Shown here: piece by piece, positions 1 to 8,816 of the stretch | Layout of the letters: each line of letters starts with the position of its first letter | How positions within the stretch are numbered: position 1 is the stretch's first letter | NCBI GenBank assembly: GCA_030698805.1 | Contig: JAUYMA010000009.1 | Location: 89,208-153,207 of the forward strand | DNA length: 64,000 nucleotides | Source: Nanobdellota archaeon | GTDB taxonomy: Archaea; Nanobdellota; Nanobdellia; Pacearchaeales; GW2011-AR1 | Direction of reading: 5' to 3' | The notes under the pieces: model-generated | Seen by the model: the letters and a program-made list of their open reading frames with translations, nothing else | Told to the model about the DNA's origin: nothing | The model's database searches: none | Position numbers and translations under genes: made by a program

Positions 1-676
1 TTTGCACGTAGCTAAATGAAGAATCAAAGTTTGCATTGGTGTTTCTGGCTAGTGCTTCAGTCTTTAATACATAAGATCCTGCAGGAATTTCCCCAATATT
101 CTGCTTATTTATTGGCAAACTCACTGTTATTTCCTCGTTGGGCTTTAACGAAAGTGTTTTTTCACCTTCAAAGAAAGAAGAGGATAATTTCACAGTTATA
201 TCATTCAAGTAAGCATCATGTAGGTTCTTTACAATAATTTTTGCTTCTTTGTCGCCATAGTTCAAGTCTAGAGTTCTGAAGGAGAGTGCATCTTCTAATG
301 CAACAATGTTTATTTTAAGATAATCAGTTATTACTCGGCCTGCTTTATCTCTTATCTTATATTCAAAGTTATATGTGCCCTTTTGTCTTTTTAGGACCTC
401 GCTTGGATATGCCTTTATCTCTAAAGTATTTGGCCCTTCTTTTATTGCTACTTCTCTATAAGGTTCGATAACCATTCCTGCCAAGGCAAAGATTTCAATT
501 TCATCATTCTCTGTAGAGTTAATTATCAGGTTAAAAATAGCAGAATTGTTCGATTCTACTAAAACACTCGAAGCTTTAGGCTCTACTGTAACTGAAGTCA
601 CTTGGGCCAGAGAAAAAGGCATAAATAGCAGGGACAAGCATAAAATGCTTAGAATTAACAACTCTTTTTTGCTCAT
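1..676 (-). CDS. Secreted/membrane protein, C-terminus beyond window edge (partial)
   Basis: Open minus-strand frame from ATG at 676 to the left edge; begins MSKKELLILSILCLSLLFMPFSLAQVTSV (signal peptide), then a beta-rich extracellular-type sequence. Not in the ORF track because the stop lies outside the window. Confidence 0.75.
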   Translation of the reverse strand, partial: MSKKELLILSILCLSLLFMPFSLAQVTSVTVEPKASSVLVESNNSAIFNLIINSTENDEIEIFALAGMVIEPYREVAIKEGPNTLEIKAYPSEVLKRQKGTYNFEYKIRDKAGRVITDYLKINIVALEDALSFRTLDLNYGDKEAKIIVKNLHDAYLNDITVKLSSSFFEGEKTLSLKPNEEITVSLPINKQNIGEIPAGSYVLKTEALARNTNANFDSSFSYVQ

Positions 677-732
677 GAGAAAAATAGAGGGGCCTGTTAT
701 ATAAATATTTGTATTTTTTATTTAATAGTCTT

Positions 733-1233
733 CTATCCTCTACCTGAAAGTTCAAGAAAAGACTTTAATTCATCCTTAAAGGTTTTTACATCAGAGACTA
801 ATTTATCCTTAGTGTCATCCACCCTTTTCGGGATTACATACTTGTTATATAAGTCTCTCATGAATCTCCAGGAAGGGGTTGCATCCCATTTGCTATCCGG
901 ATCCCGTACGAGTGTTCCTTTCACTTCAACAGAAACAAAGCCCCTATTGCTTTTGCTTTTCTTTCCATCAATTTCAATCTCAACTTCTTTTAATCCTCCA
1001 ATGATAAATTTTAGCCCTATTTCTACTTTAAAGTAATCTGAGAAAGATTTAGTGGCCTTCCATTCAAAGTAAATGTCTTTTGCATCTCCAACTATCTTCT
1101 CCCCATATTTTTCTTCAACTACCGAATAATTCTCATTCTTGAACCATCCATAAGCATAGCTGTAGAATGCTTTAAAATCGAAAACCCCTGTATTCTCTAC
1201 CTTCTCTTTTATAATCTGTTCTTTTTCACTCAT
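733..1233 (-). CDS. Hypothetical protein (166 aa)
   Basis: Complete ORF, no recognised family. Confidence 0.7.
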   Translation of the reverse strand: MSEKEQIIKEKVENTGVFDFKAFYSYAYGWFKNENYSVVEEKYGEKIVGDAKDIYFEWKATKSFSDYFKVEIGLKFIIGGLKEVEIEIDGKKSKSNRGFVSVEVKGTLVRDPDSKWDATPSWRFMRDLYNKYVIPKRVDDTKDKLVSDVKTFKDELKSFLELSGRG

Positions 1234-1345
1234 AACCTTATCTTAAGAATTGGGGAAGGTCATATTTAAATATTACTCCTTAATTTAAGGATATTTCCAT
1301 ATAAGAATATTTATAAGCTCGAGAGATTATTAATTTCGTGTTAAA

Positions 1346-2053
1346 ATGAAAGAGGCACATGCAGAAATAGGGAATACTGAGAAGATTGTGGTAACTCTCT
1401 CTACGCTCATTGCTCTTCTTTCTGTCGTATTTTTCGTTCTTACTGTTTTCTTTCCAGGAAGCCTGAGCAAAATAGGATTTACTGGATATGCGACTGCAGG
1501 CAATACCACTTCAGGCATAGTAAATTTAACTGTGCAGCAAGGCCTTGTTATAAACTTCACAACAGACATTATTGATTGGGGTGCTGGAAGTGTGAATTTG
1601 GGAGCTTTAAATGCAACTTTAGATACTTCGAGAGTGGGAGCTGAAAAAAGAGTATTAAACGGCAATTGGAGTATGTTTAATGGTTCTACTAATTATAATA
1701 GGACTAATGGCCTAGTCTTACAGAATATCGGAAACGTAAACGCTACTATCTACCTAAAAACAGGTAAAAATGCTTCATCTTTCTTAGGGGGTACCTCTCC
1801 TTCTTATCAATATAATGTTACGAATAACGAAACTGGAAGCTGCGGACAAAGCAATGCCACCGCAGGCAACGCTACTCTTGGCCTTTATTACGAGGTAAAC
1901 GCTACAAATGGGGATGGGACTAAAATCTGTGATTGGTTTAACTTTGATGACGCTAAGGATGCTTTAAGGATACACGTTTTACTGAGAGTACCTTCAGACT
2001 CTAAGACCAGTAATCTTCAAGATACTATAACCGCAACAGCAGTAGCATCTTAA
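1346..2053 (+). CDS. Surface-exposed protein with N-terminal TM anchor, rich in N-glycosylation sequons
   Basis: N-terminal hydrophobic segment (IVVTLSTLIALLSVVFFVLTVFF); 14 N-X-S/T sequons. Confidence 0.75.
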   Translation: MKEAHAEIGNTEKIVVTLSTLIALLSVVFFVLTVFFPGSLSKIGFTGYATAGNTTSGIVNLTVQQGLVINFTTDIIDWGAGSVNLGALNATLDTSRVGAEKRVLNGNWSMFNGSTNYNRTNGLVLQNIGNVNATIYLKTGKNASSFLGGTSPSYQYNVTNNETGSCGQSNATAGNATLGLYYEVNATNGDGTKICDWFNFDDAKDALRIHVLLRVPSDSKTSNLQDTITATAVAS

Positions 2054-2994
2054 TCTTCCTCTTCTAATAAGAATATCTCTGCTGCGTTATTTTCATATGA
2101 TATCTCTTCATTGTTTCCTTCATACGAAGTAAAGAATTTTATTGAACTTTCTGATTTTTTTATTCTGAGATTCTGGACTTCCAAGGTGCTGATCATCCCA
2201 GGCTGCATTGACCCCAGGCTATAATTGGCTATTCTGGTGGATCCTGAAAATACTTCGATTTTGGAATCTTTGGCTTCAGTATAGCCTATATTGATTACCG
2301 CGATCTTGAAGGAGGCGCCATAGAACGATCGGCTAGCATTAATTCGGAGAATTGCCAGATCAGGCAAAGAATCGGGAGCATATAATCTATTTAACTCATC
2401 AATTATATATTGATCTATTTGTTGATCGCAATTGGTTATTGGATACATTATGCTTCTTTTATCATTATTGTGGTCAAAACCTAGGACATGCAATAACTCA
2501 TGCAGCGCTAGCTTGGGTTCACTACATCTTTCATCTTTGAATAATGAAACTCTGCCTTTCAAAATAAGGTAACCAGTTGTTAAATTTCTAGCTTCAGTTG
2601 GTCCCCCCTCCCCTGCAATGAAAAATCTGGAGTCAGTTACTTCTTCTTGAGGCGAGGCATCAGTGCAAATTATCTCTATTTCAGCATTTGTTTTTGCTGG
2701 ATAGAAACCTAGGATGGTTTTTTCATCTATTATCGATAGTGATTCTTGCACTTCTCTGCTCTTCTTCTCCCCGCATGCAGGTTCGATATAGTAACTTATT
2801 TCTCTCTTTGCAAATCTCATATTGGGATAAAACTGGGAACTTTCAAATAACATTCCTTCTGAAATATTGCCTACAAAATTTGAGTAATTTTTTGTTTGGA
2901 GAGGGCCTATAGAAAGGTTTGACCAGAAGAAATATAGGCCAGTGGCTAAGAGGACACATAAAATAAATAAGATAGCCAGGTCTAAGATTTTCAT
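2050..2994 (-). CDS. Matrixin-like (metzincin) zinc metalloprotease with C-terminal CARDB-like domain
   Basis: HELLHVLGFDH (HExxHxxGxxH) followed by SIMYP Met-turn; N-terminal TM/signal. Confidence 0.8.
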   Translation of the reverse strand: MKILDLAILFILCVLLATGLYFFWSNLSIGPLQTKNYSNFVGNISEGMLFESSQFYPNMRFAKREISYYIEPACGEKKSREVQESLSIIDEKTILGFYPAKTNAEIEIICTDASPQEEVTDSRFFIAGEGGPTEARNLTTGYLILKGRVSLFKDERCSEPKLALHELLHVLGFDHNNDKRSIMYPITNCDQQIDQYIIDELNRLYAPDSLPDLAILRINASRSFYGASFKIAVINIGYTEAKDSKIEVFSGSTRIANYSLGSMQPGMISTLEVQNLRIKKSESSIKFFTSYEGNNEEISYENNAAEIFLLEEED

Positions 2995-3072
2995 TATAAC
3001 CTAAGTAAAACAAAATTTATAAATTGATCGTAGGACAGATATCTTTTTAATTGAGGGTTTGCATTTCTTAAT

Positions 3073-3486
3073 ATGGTTAACCGTATTAAATATGAATTTT
3101 TAGATCATACTGCAGATATCAAAGTTAAAATATCCGGCAAAGATTTAACAGAGGTCTTTGAGAATTCTGTTTTAGCCCTATCTGAATATCTCTCTTCTGA
3201 GAAAAAGATTGAAAGTAAGAAAGTCAAGGTAATCAATGTCCAAGGCTCAGATACTTCTGCTTTGCTCTATAACTTTATTGAGGAAATCTTATATCTCATA
3301 GATTCAGAAGGGTTTGCACCTGCACGGGCTAAAGTAATTTTAAGGGGGAATAATCTTCAGGCAGAGATATCAGGAGATACAACTTTACATTATCACTTGC
3401 AACAAATTAAGGCGCCGACTTATGCTGAGATGGAAATTAAGAAAGACCAGGAAGGCTGGATTGCTCAATTTGTTTTAGATGTTTAA
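3073..3486 (+). CDS. Archease (RtcB cofactor)
   Basis: YEFLDHTADIKVKISGKDLTEVFENSVLALSEYL signature and ~137 aa length. Confidence 0.9.
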   Translation: MVNRIKYEFLDHTADIKVKISGKDLTEVFENSVLALSEYLSSEKKIESKKVKVINVQGSDTSALLYNFIEEILYLIDSEGFAPARAKVILRGNNLQAEISGDTTLHYHLQQIKAPTYAEMEIKKDQEGWIAQFVLDV

Positions 3487-3533
3487 CATTCTAGCTTAGG
3501 TAGTTTTAAAAAGAAAAAGGTTTTGCTTCTAAA

Positions 3534-4505
3534 ATGTTTGCAAGGGAAAAAATAAAGACAAAATGCTTAAAAGAAAGGGAAAGTAAAACAGACATAAAGA
3601 TTTCAGCCATAAATCCAGATAATAATTCTTATAAATTAGAGGATAAAAGAGTAGATCTTATTGCAGATGCTATTCTTGAGGCTAAAAGTGCTGGTAAGCC
3701 TGTAATAATGGCTTTTGGAGCCCATCTAGTAAAAAACTGCCTAGGTTTAGTTGTAAGAAGAATGATTGAAAAAGGATATTTAACGCATTTAGCTACAAAT
3801 GGAGCAGGTTCAATACATGACTGGGAATTTGCCTTTCAGGGCAAAAGTGAAGAAGATGTAAGGAGATATATTTCTCAAGGGCAATTTGGAATCTGGGAGG
3901 AAACAGGGGGGAATATAAATAAAGCCCTCATATCCGGAGCTGCAGAAGGAAAAGGATATGGGGAGAGCGTGGCAGAGATGATCCATACTGATAAATTTAC
4001 CAAGCATCCTTTCAAACAATACAGTATACAAGACGCTTGCTCTGCTTATAAAATACCTTTTACAGTACATCTTGGAATAGGATATGATATAACTCATACT
4101 TATCCTGAATGCGATTTTGCGGCACTTGGAAAAACATCAGGAGTTGACTTTTTAAAATTTGTTGATAGTGTCTCTAATTTAAACGGCGGAGTTTATCTTT
4201 CTGTGGGTTCTTCAATCATGGCTCCCATGGTATTTGAGAAAGCTCTTTCCATGGCCCGGAATGTTTCTATCCAAGAGGGCCGGAATATAAACGATTTCAT
4301 GATTGTAGTCAATGATATTCAAGATGGAAATTGGGATTGGGGTTCTGGAAAAGAGCCAGATAAAGATGATCCGGCCTATTATCTTAGATTCTGTAAGAGC
4401 TTTGATAGAATGGGCGCTAGAGAAATGCATTATGTAGAGGCAGATAACCGGAAATTCCTATGTTCTTTATATAACTCTCTGGAGAGAAAACGCTCGGAAA
4501 AATAG
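3534..4505 (+). CDS. Conserved protein of unknown function, possibly DHS-like Rossmann fold
   Basis: Motifs MAFGAHLVKNCLG, ATNGAGSIHDWE, VGSSIMAPMVFEKALSMARN; family recalled but not named with certainty. Confidence 0.55.
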   Translation: MFAREKIKTKCLKERESKTDIKISAINPDNNSYKLEDKRVDLIADAILEAKSAGKPVIMAFGAHLVKNCLGLVVRRMIEKGYLTHLATNGAGSIHDWEFAFQGKSEEDVRRYISQGQFGIWEETGGNINKALISGAAEGKGYGESVAEMIHTDKFTKHPFKQYSIQDACSAYKIPFTVHLGIGYDITHTYPECDFAALGKTSGVDFLKFVDSVSNLNGGVYLSVGSSIMAPMVFEKALSMARNVSIQEGRNINDFMIVVNDIQDGNWDWGSGKEPDKDDPAYYLRFCKSFDRMGAREMHYVEADNRKFLCSLYNSLERKRSEK

Positions 4506-4506
4506 A

Positions 4507-5538
4507 TTATTCTCTCATTTCTTCAGTCATGTAAGAATATTTGTATTCTCGGTAGGCAAATAGGACTTCGTAGGAAATAAGATATTCTGAGAATTGGTCC
4601 TTTAGCTCTTTGATGAAATCATGAATTTCCTCTTGCCTTTCATGAAGGAAATAGATTAGATAGTCCCAAGTTCCAAACAGGGTGGTGGCCCACACAATCT
4701 GGCTATTGTTATGAGCATATTGTTGTATCTTTTCATCTACTACATTTGTTCTGTTATGGACTTTGATTAAAACAGTTTCTATAGATTTTCCCATGGCGGC
4801 ATAATCAATTACAGGTCTAAAACCTAGTATATAGTTGCCCCTTACTAACTTCTTAATTCTGTAAGCTACTGCGTCATTGGTAAGCTTGATCTTCTTTCCT
4901 ATTTCTGATAAGGTAATCTGACAGTCTTGAGATAATAAATACAATATCGCTTTATCTTTTTTATCTACTTGATATTCTTGCTTTTCCAATAGAAATTGCT
5001 TAGTAAATGAGGGATCATTTCTAATATATTTTAAAGAAGGTAGTTTTTTATCCTCTAGATCTGGAAGCACTTTTCCTTTAATTGTTTTTAACAATGCGGT
5101 TGGAACATAGTCTATAACTTCTAATCCTTGGATCATGTCTAGAAAATGTTTAAGGGCACTTCCAGCTTCAGAAGCCATGATGGACAACTCGTAATTCCAT
5201 TTACCGCTGTAATTGATTAAGGCATTTACCATTGGGCTGTTTTTGCATCTAGAAACTAATTCCTTTTCGGATCTTCCATTCTGAAGCATAAGAAAAAAGT
5301 GGTAAGATTGGTACCCTAATTTTCTTGCATTTATTACCGCCCTTGATCCCGCCAGGAGATGGTGCTTTTCCATCACTTTAATGCGATATTCTACTGATTG
5401 CCTGGAGAGTTTTAGAACGTCTGCAATTTTGGATAAAGGTAGCCTAACGTTGTTACAAAGCAATGCGAGGATCTTTTCATCATTTTTATGTAATATTACT
5501 TTATTTTTTATCTTTTCTTCTTCTTGCAGGACTCTCAT
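4507..5538 (-). CDS. Lrp/AsnC-type transcriptional regulator with two tandem HTH-ligand modules
   Basis: Two copies of the Lrp HTH (DEKILALLCNNVRLPLSKIADVLKLSRQSVEYRIKVM and DKAILYLLSQDCQITLSEIGKKIKLTNDAVAYRIKKL), each followed by an AsnC/RAM-like region. Confidence 0.85.
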   Translation of the reverse strand: MRVLQEEEKIKNKVILHKNDEKILALLCNNVRLPLSKIADVLKLSRQSVEYRIKVMEKHHLLAGSRAVINARKLGYQSYHFFLMLQNGRSEKELVSRCKNSPMVNALINYSGKWNYELSIMASEAGSALKHFLDMIQGLEVIDYVPTALLKTIKGKVLPDLEDKKLPSLKYIRNDPSFTKQFLLEKQEYQVDKKDKAILYLLSQDCQITLSEIGKKIKLTNDAVAYRIKKLVRGNYILGFRPVIDYAAMGKSIETVLIKVHNRTNVVDEKIQQYAHNNSQIVWATTLFGTWDYLIYFLHERQEEIHDFIKELKDQFSEYLISYEVLFAYREYKYSYMTEEMRE

Positions 5539-5658
5539 ATAGTAAATATACGTATTTTATTTAAATATTTTTGCTTTATTACTAAAAATAGCTTCTTCTA
5601 TTTTATATATGTTAGTGCTTTTATCCTGGTAAGAACAATAACAAGGAGACAAAAGAAC

Positions 5659-6012
5659 ATGACAAGCTACAAAGGAACAGTAACAAGAGAACAGCTAAAT
5701 GATTTGCTTACAATGCTTTTCCCCCAGTTGCCCGGTAGAGATAGGGAAGAGATAATGAACAAGGGAATTGTTCCACCTAAATATAATTTTGATAAGGAGG
5801 AAGAGCTGGCTAGAACAACTTCTAAATTAGAGCTGAGCATTTATCCATATGCACCAGACCCTATTATTTTAATAAAAGATGATAGGGGAACAGTAAGGGC
5901 TTTAGAGTTTCATGCGGCCAATCATTCTCCTCAGGGAGTTTATGAGATATATGAGATATGCAGGGAAGGAGCAGAACTTATGGGAAGAATTCCCGTGGGG
6001 GAGCCAAAATGA
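5659..6012 (+). CDS. Hypothetical protein
   Basis: Probable start ATG 5659 (MTSYKGTVTREQLND); stop overlaps the next ATG as ATGA at 6009-6012. Confidence 0.65.
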   Translation: MTSYKGTVTREQLNDLLTMLFPQLPGRDREEIMNKGIVPPKYNFDKEEELARTTSKLELSIYPYAPDPIILIKDDRGTVRALEFHAANHSPQGVYEIYEICREGAELMGRIPVGEPK

Positions 6013-7094
6013 AACTAACTTTTTGGGGTGTTAGAGGATCTATCCCTACGCCTGTAAGCGAGAGAGAAATCCAGGAAAAATTGCAGGACGCTTTAATAGG
6101 GGCAGTAAACGTTGATTTGGGAAGTCCAGAAGCTGTAAAAGACTATCTCAGAAGGTTACCCTGGCACACTCGTAGTGTTGCAGGTGGGAATACTACTTGT
6201 GCAGAGGTCATTTCGGATAAGGGAGATGAATATATAGTAGATGCAGGCTCGGGTATTAGGCCTTTAGGATTAGAGCTTATGAGAAGGTATAACGGGAAAG
6301 TTAATGCTAAAATATTGATTTCTCATGATCATTGGGATCACATTCAGGGATTCCCATTTTTTGTTCCAGCTTATGTTCCAGGATGCAGGGTAGAGGTCTA
6401 TAGCGGGGATAAGACTTTGCTTAAGAAATTAGAGCAGCAGGCTTTACAGTCAGATACAAATTTCCTTAGAAAAAAAGACTTAGAGAATAAAATAAATGGC
6501 GGTGGGAATACGGTCGTTATGAACAAGGATGCTGCGACTAATCATACTAAGGACGTTTTCAAAGGTCAGCAGGATGTTGAAAGAGGATATTTCCCAATCG
6601 GCATAGAGCAGATGGGCGCAGTTCTCGCTTTTAGGGATTTGAAGCAGTATGAACTTGTTGCCAATGGATTGAATGTTAGTTATATGTTTCATAATGCTCA
6701 TCCTGGTGGAATGTTTTCCTATCAGCTTTCTGAAAATGGCAAGAGAATAGTATTTGCAGGAGACTTTGAGAGAGATGGAAAAGGAAAAGAATTTGGAGTC
6801 AATGATAATAAATTAATTGAGTGGGCGAGAGAGACAGATGTTTTAGTAATAGATGCCCAATATACTCCTGAGGAGTATAGGACTAAGATCGGATGGGGGC
6901 ATTCTGAGATAGAAGGAGTTTGTGAATTGGCTGGAGCTGCTGGTATTAAGGCTCTTTATCTAACTCATCATGATCCTACTCATGATGACAAAAAATTGTC
7001 TGCAATGGAAGAGCATGCCCGGGCTTACATGGTTTCACATGTGGGGCCAATCCCAGTTTATCTGGCTCGCGAGGGAATGGAGGCGATAGTATAA
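6009..7094 (+). CDS. MBL-fold metallo-hydrolase (COG1235/PhnP-like)
   Basis: MKLTFWGVRGSIPTP start, GGNTTC, SHDHWDHIQGFPFF (HxHxDH), HSEIEGVCELA, LYLTHHDP. Confidence 0.85.
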   Translation: MKLTFWGVRGSIPTPVSEREIQEKLQDALIGAVNVDLGSPEAVKDYLRRLPWHTRSVAGGNTTCAEVISDKGDEYIVDAGSGIRPLGLELMRRYNGKVNAKILISHDHWDHIQGFPFFVPAYVPGCRVEVYSGDKTLLKKLEQQALQSDTNFLRKKDLENKINGGGNTVVMNKDAATNHTKDVFKGQQDVERGYFPIGIEQMGAVLAFRDLKQYELVANGLNVSYMFHNAHPGGMFSYQLSENGKRIVFAGDFERDGKGKEFGVNDNKLIEWARETDVLVIDAQYTPEEYRTKIGWGHSEIEGVCELAGAAGIKALYLTHHDPTHDDKKLSAMEEHARAYMVSHVGPIPVYLAREGMEAIV

Positions 7095-7810
7095 TGTGGA
7101 AGTCAGGCAGTTTTTATACTGGAGACTCTCATTCGAGACCTACTTATCATGAGCTCGTGCCTACAAATCCTGTAAGAAAAGAAAAGCAAAAGGGAAATGT
7201 AGTTGCCGCGGTAGGGACGTCTAAGGGACTAGAAGTAGAAAACATTTATCGTCTTGATAACGAATTGCTTGGTTATAACCTATCCGGGAGAAAAGTTCTT
7301 TTGAGAGTACCCCAGAATGATTCTTCTTTTGATCATTTCGTTTCCTTGCCTTTTACAAAAGGAGTTACAGAAAGAGAAACCGGAAGAACCATGATTATTT
7401 TAGGGAGCAATGCGCATCATGTTGAAGCAATGCAATATCAATTTCAAGGAGTATTATGGATGCCACCTGACGAAAAAGAAGTTAAAAAATTTGGTGATAC
7501 TGTGCGGTGGATAAATGTTGGAGATACAAAAAATGGCTTTATAGGATTAGATTATAATTCTGCTGCTTCAGTTGAAGGAGGAGTCGCTAGGAATGCTGAA
7601 GATGTTCATTTTCTGGCACAAACTTTATTGGAGCAGCAATTTGATCCTGAAAAAAGATTGTTTTTGCTAAAACCTCCTTATATTCAGGAGAGAGAAGAAG
7701 GTAAGGCTTTGAGAACGCAGGGTCTAGAGCGTTTAGGGCAAATTGCAAGCACGGACGAATCTAGACTTGCCAGGATTCTTAATAGTTCTTATGATATTGG
7801 ACTGAAATGA
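7094..7810 (+). CDS. Hypothetical protein
   Basis: TAATG overlap with the upstream MBL gene; no family recognised. Confidence 0.65.
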   Translation: MWKSGSFYTGDSHSRPTYHELVPTNPVRKEKQKGNVVAAVGTSKGLEVENIYRLDNELLGYNLSGRKVLLRVPQNDSSFDHFVSLPFTKGVTERETGRTMIILGSNAHHVEAMQYQFQGVLWMPPDEKEVKKFGDTVRWINVGDTKNGFIGLDYNSAASVEGGVARNAEDVHFLAQTLLEQQFDPEKRLFLLKPPYIQEREEGKALRTQGLERLGQIASTDESRLARILNSSYDIGLK

Positions 7811-7886
7811 TTTACTTTAGATTTATGTAATCACTTGTAAGTTACTAAATAATAAAATTTATAAGGGATTTTAATGTACTCTTAAT

Positions 7887-8774
7887 ATGGGTCCCAATGA
7901 TGATCTAAACTGTTCCGCTAGAGAACGAATATTGAGAGTTGGATTCGAGCTACCTTTGCCCGTTTTAGAAGGATGTTCTATTCCCTCATTTTCACTTTTG
8001 CCTTCTTTTTATGAAAACGAAATAGGAATAAGAAACGGGAGTTTGGATTTAAGCTCTAAGGAAAGCCTGAGAAAAATAGCTCCAAAGGAACAGAGATTTT
8101 ATAAAAATTTTTTACCTCATTTTAGTCGCGATGCTAAATTCAATTCGAACATCTTAAGGTCTTTTTTAAGAGAATATCAGCACCTTTCATTGCCTTGCTC
8201 GGTTCTTTTTGAAGATGTGGCCGATTTAGCTAGCTTCGTGGTGGAGGCTTATCAATTGGCTTATGCACATTATGTATTGGGAACAAAAACAAACATCAAA
8301 AATTCCTTTCCCCATTATTGCTGCGGAGTATCTGCTTCTAATCTGGTTGTAGGATTTTGGGATCATGGAATTTCTATGGCTATGTATGCCTTTGACGGAT
8401 GGGACGATCATCATTACTTAGCAATTCCTTTTGTTGTGGGAAAAAACCAGAGTCCTGGCATGATAGTTGTTGATCCTACTTCAGATCAATTGTATCCTGG
8501 ACTAAAAAATCCCCCGAGAAATGCTGTTTTCGCTATTAATGGAAAAAAATGGAGTTATGAAACTCAATGGGCTGGCGGAAAAAATCTTTTTCCTACAGGA
8601 TTATATCACGCAGGTTCTAATCTTAAAAATCCAGAGTCAAGAGAAAAACGCGCCGTTTATTTTTCCGAATTTCTTGAAGTTGAGAGAGACGTTGAAGGAT
8701 GTTTTGAGAGAGCATGGGGCAATCCCATATCTCTTATTGAAGTAAAGAGCTCTTTGGAACAAAAAGTAAAGTAG
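7887..8774 (+). CDS. Hypothetical protein
   Basis: Complete ORF with TATA-like element (AAATTTATAAG) upstream. Confidence 0.65.
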   Translation: MGPNDDLNCSARERILRVGFELPLPVLEGCSIPSFSLLPSFYENEIGIRNGSLDLSSKESLRKIAPKEQRFYKNFLPHFSRDAKFNSNILRSFLREYQHLSLPCSVLFEDVADLASFVVEAYQLAYAHYVLGTKTNIKNSFPHYCCGVSASNLVVGFWDHGISMAMYAFDGWDDHHYLAIPFVVGKNQSPGMIVVDPTSDQLYPGLKNPPRNAVFAINGKKWSYETQWAGGKNLFPTGLYHAGSNLKNPESREKRAVYFSEFLEVERDVEGCFERAWGNPISLIEVKSSLEQKVK

Positions 8775-8816
8775 AATGGACAATACTTTAATAAACAAGA
8801 TAGTTTTTCTTTTTTT

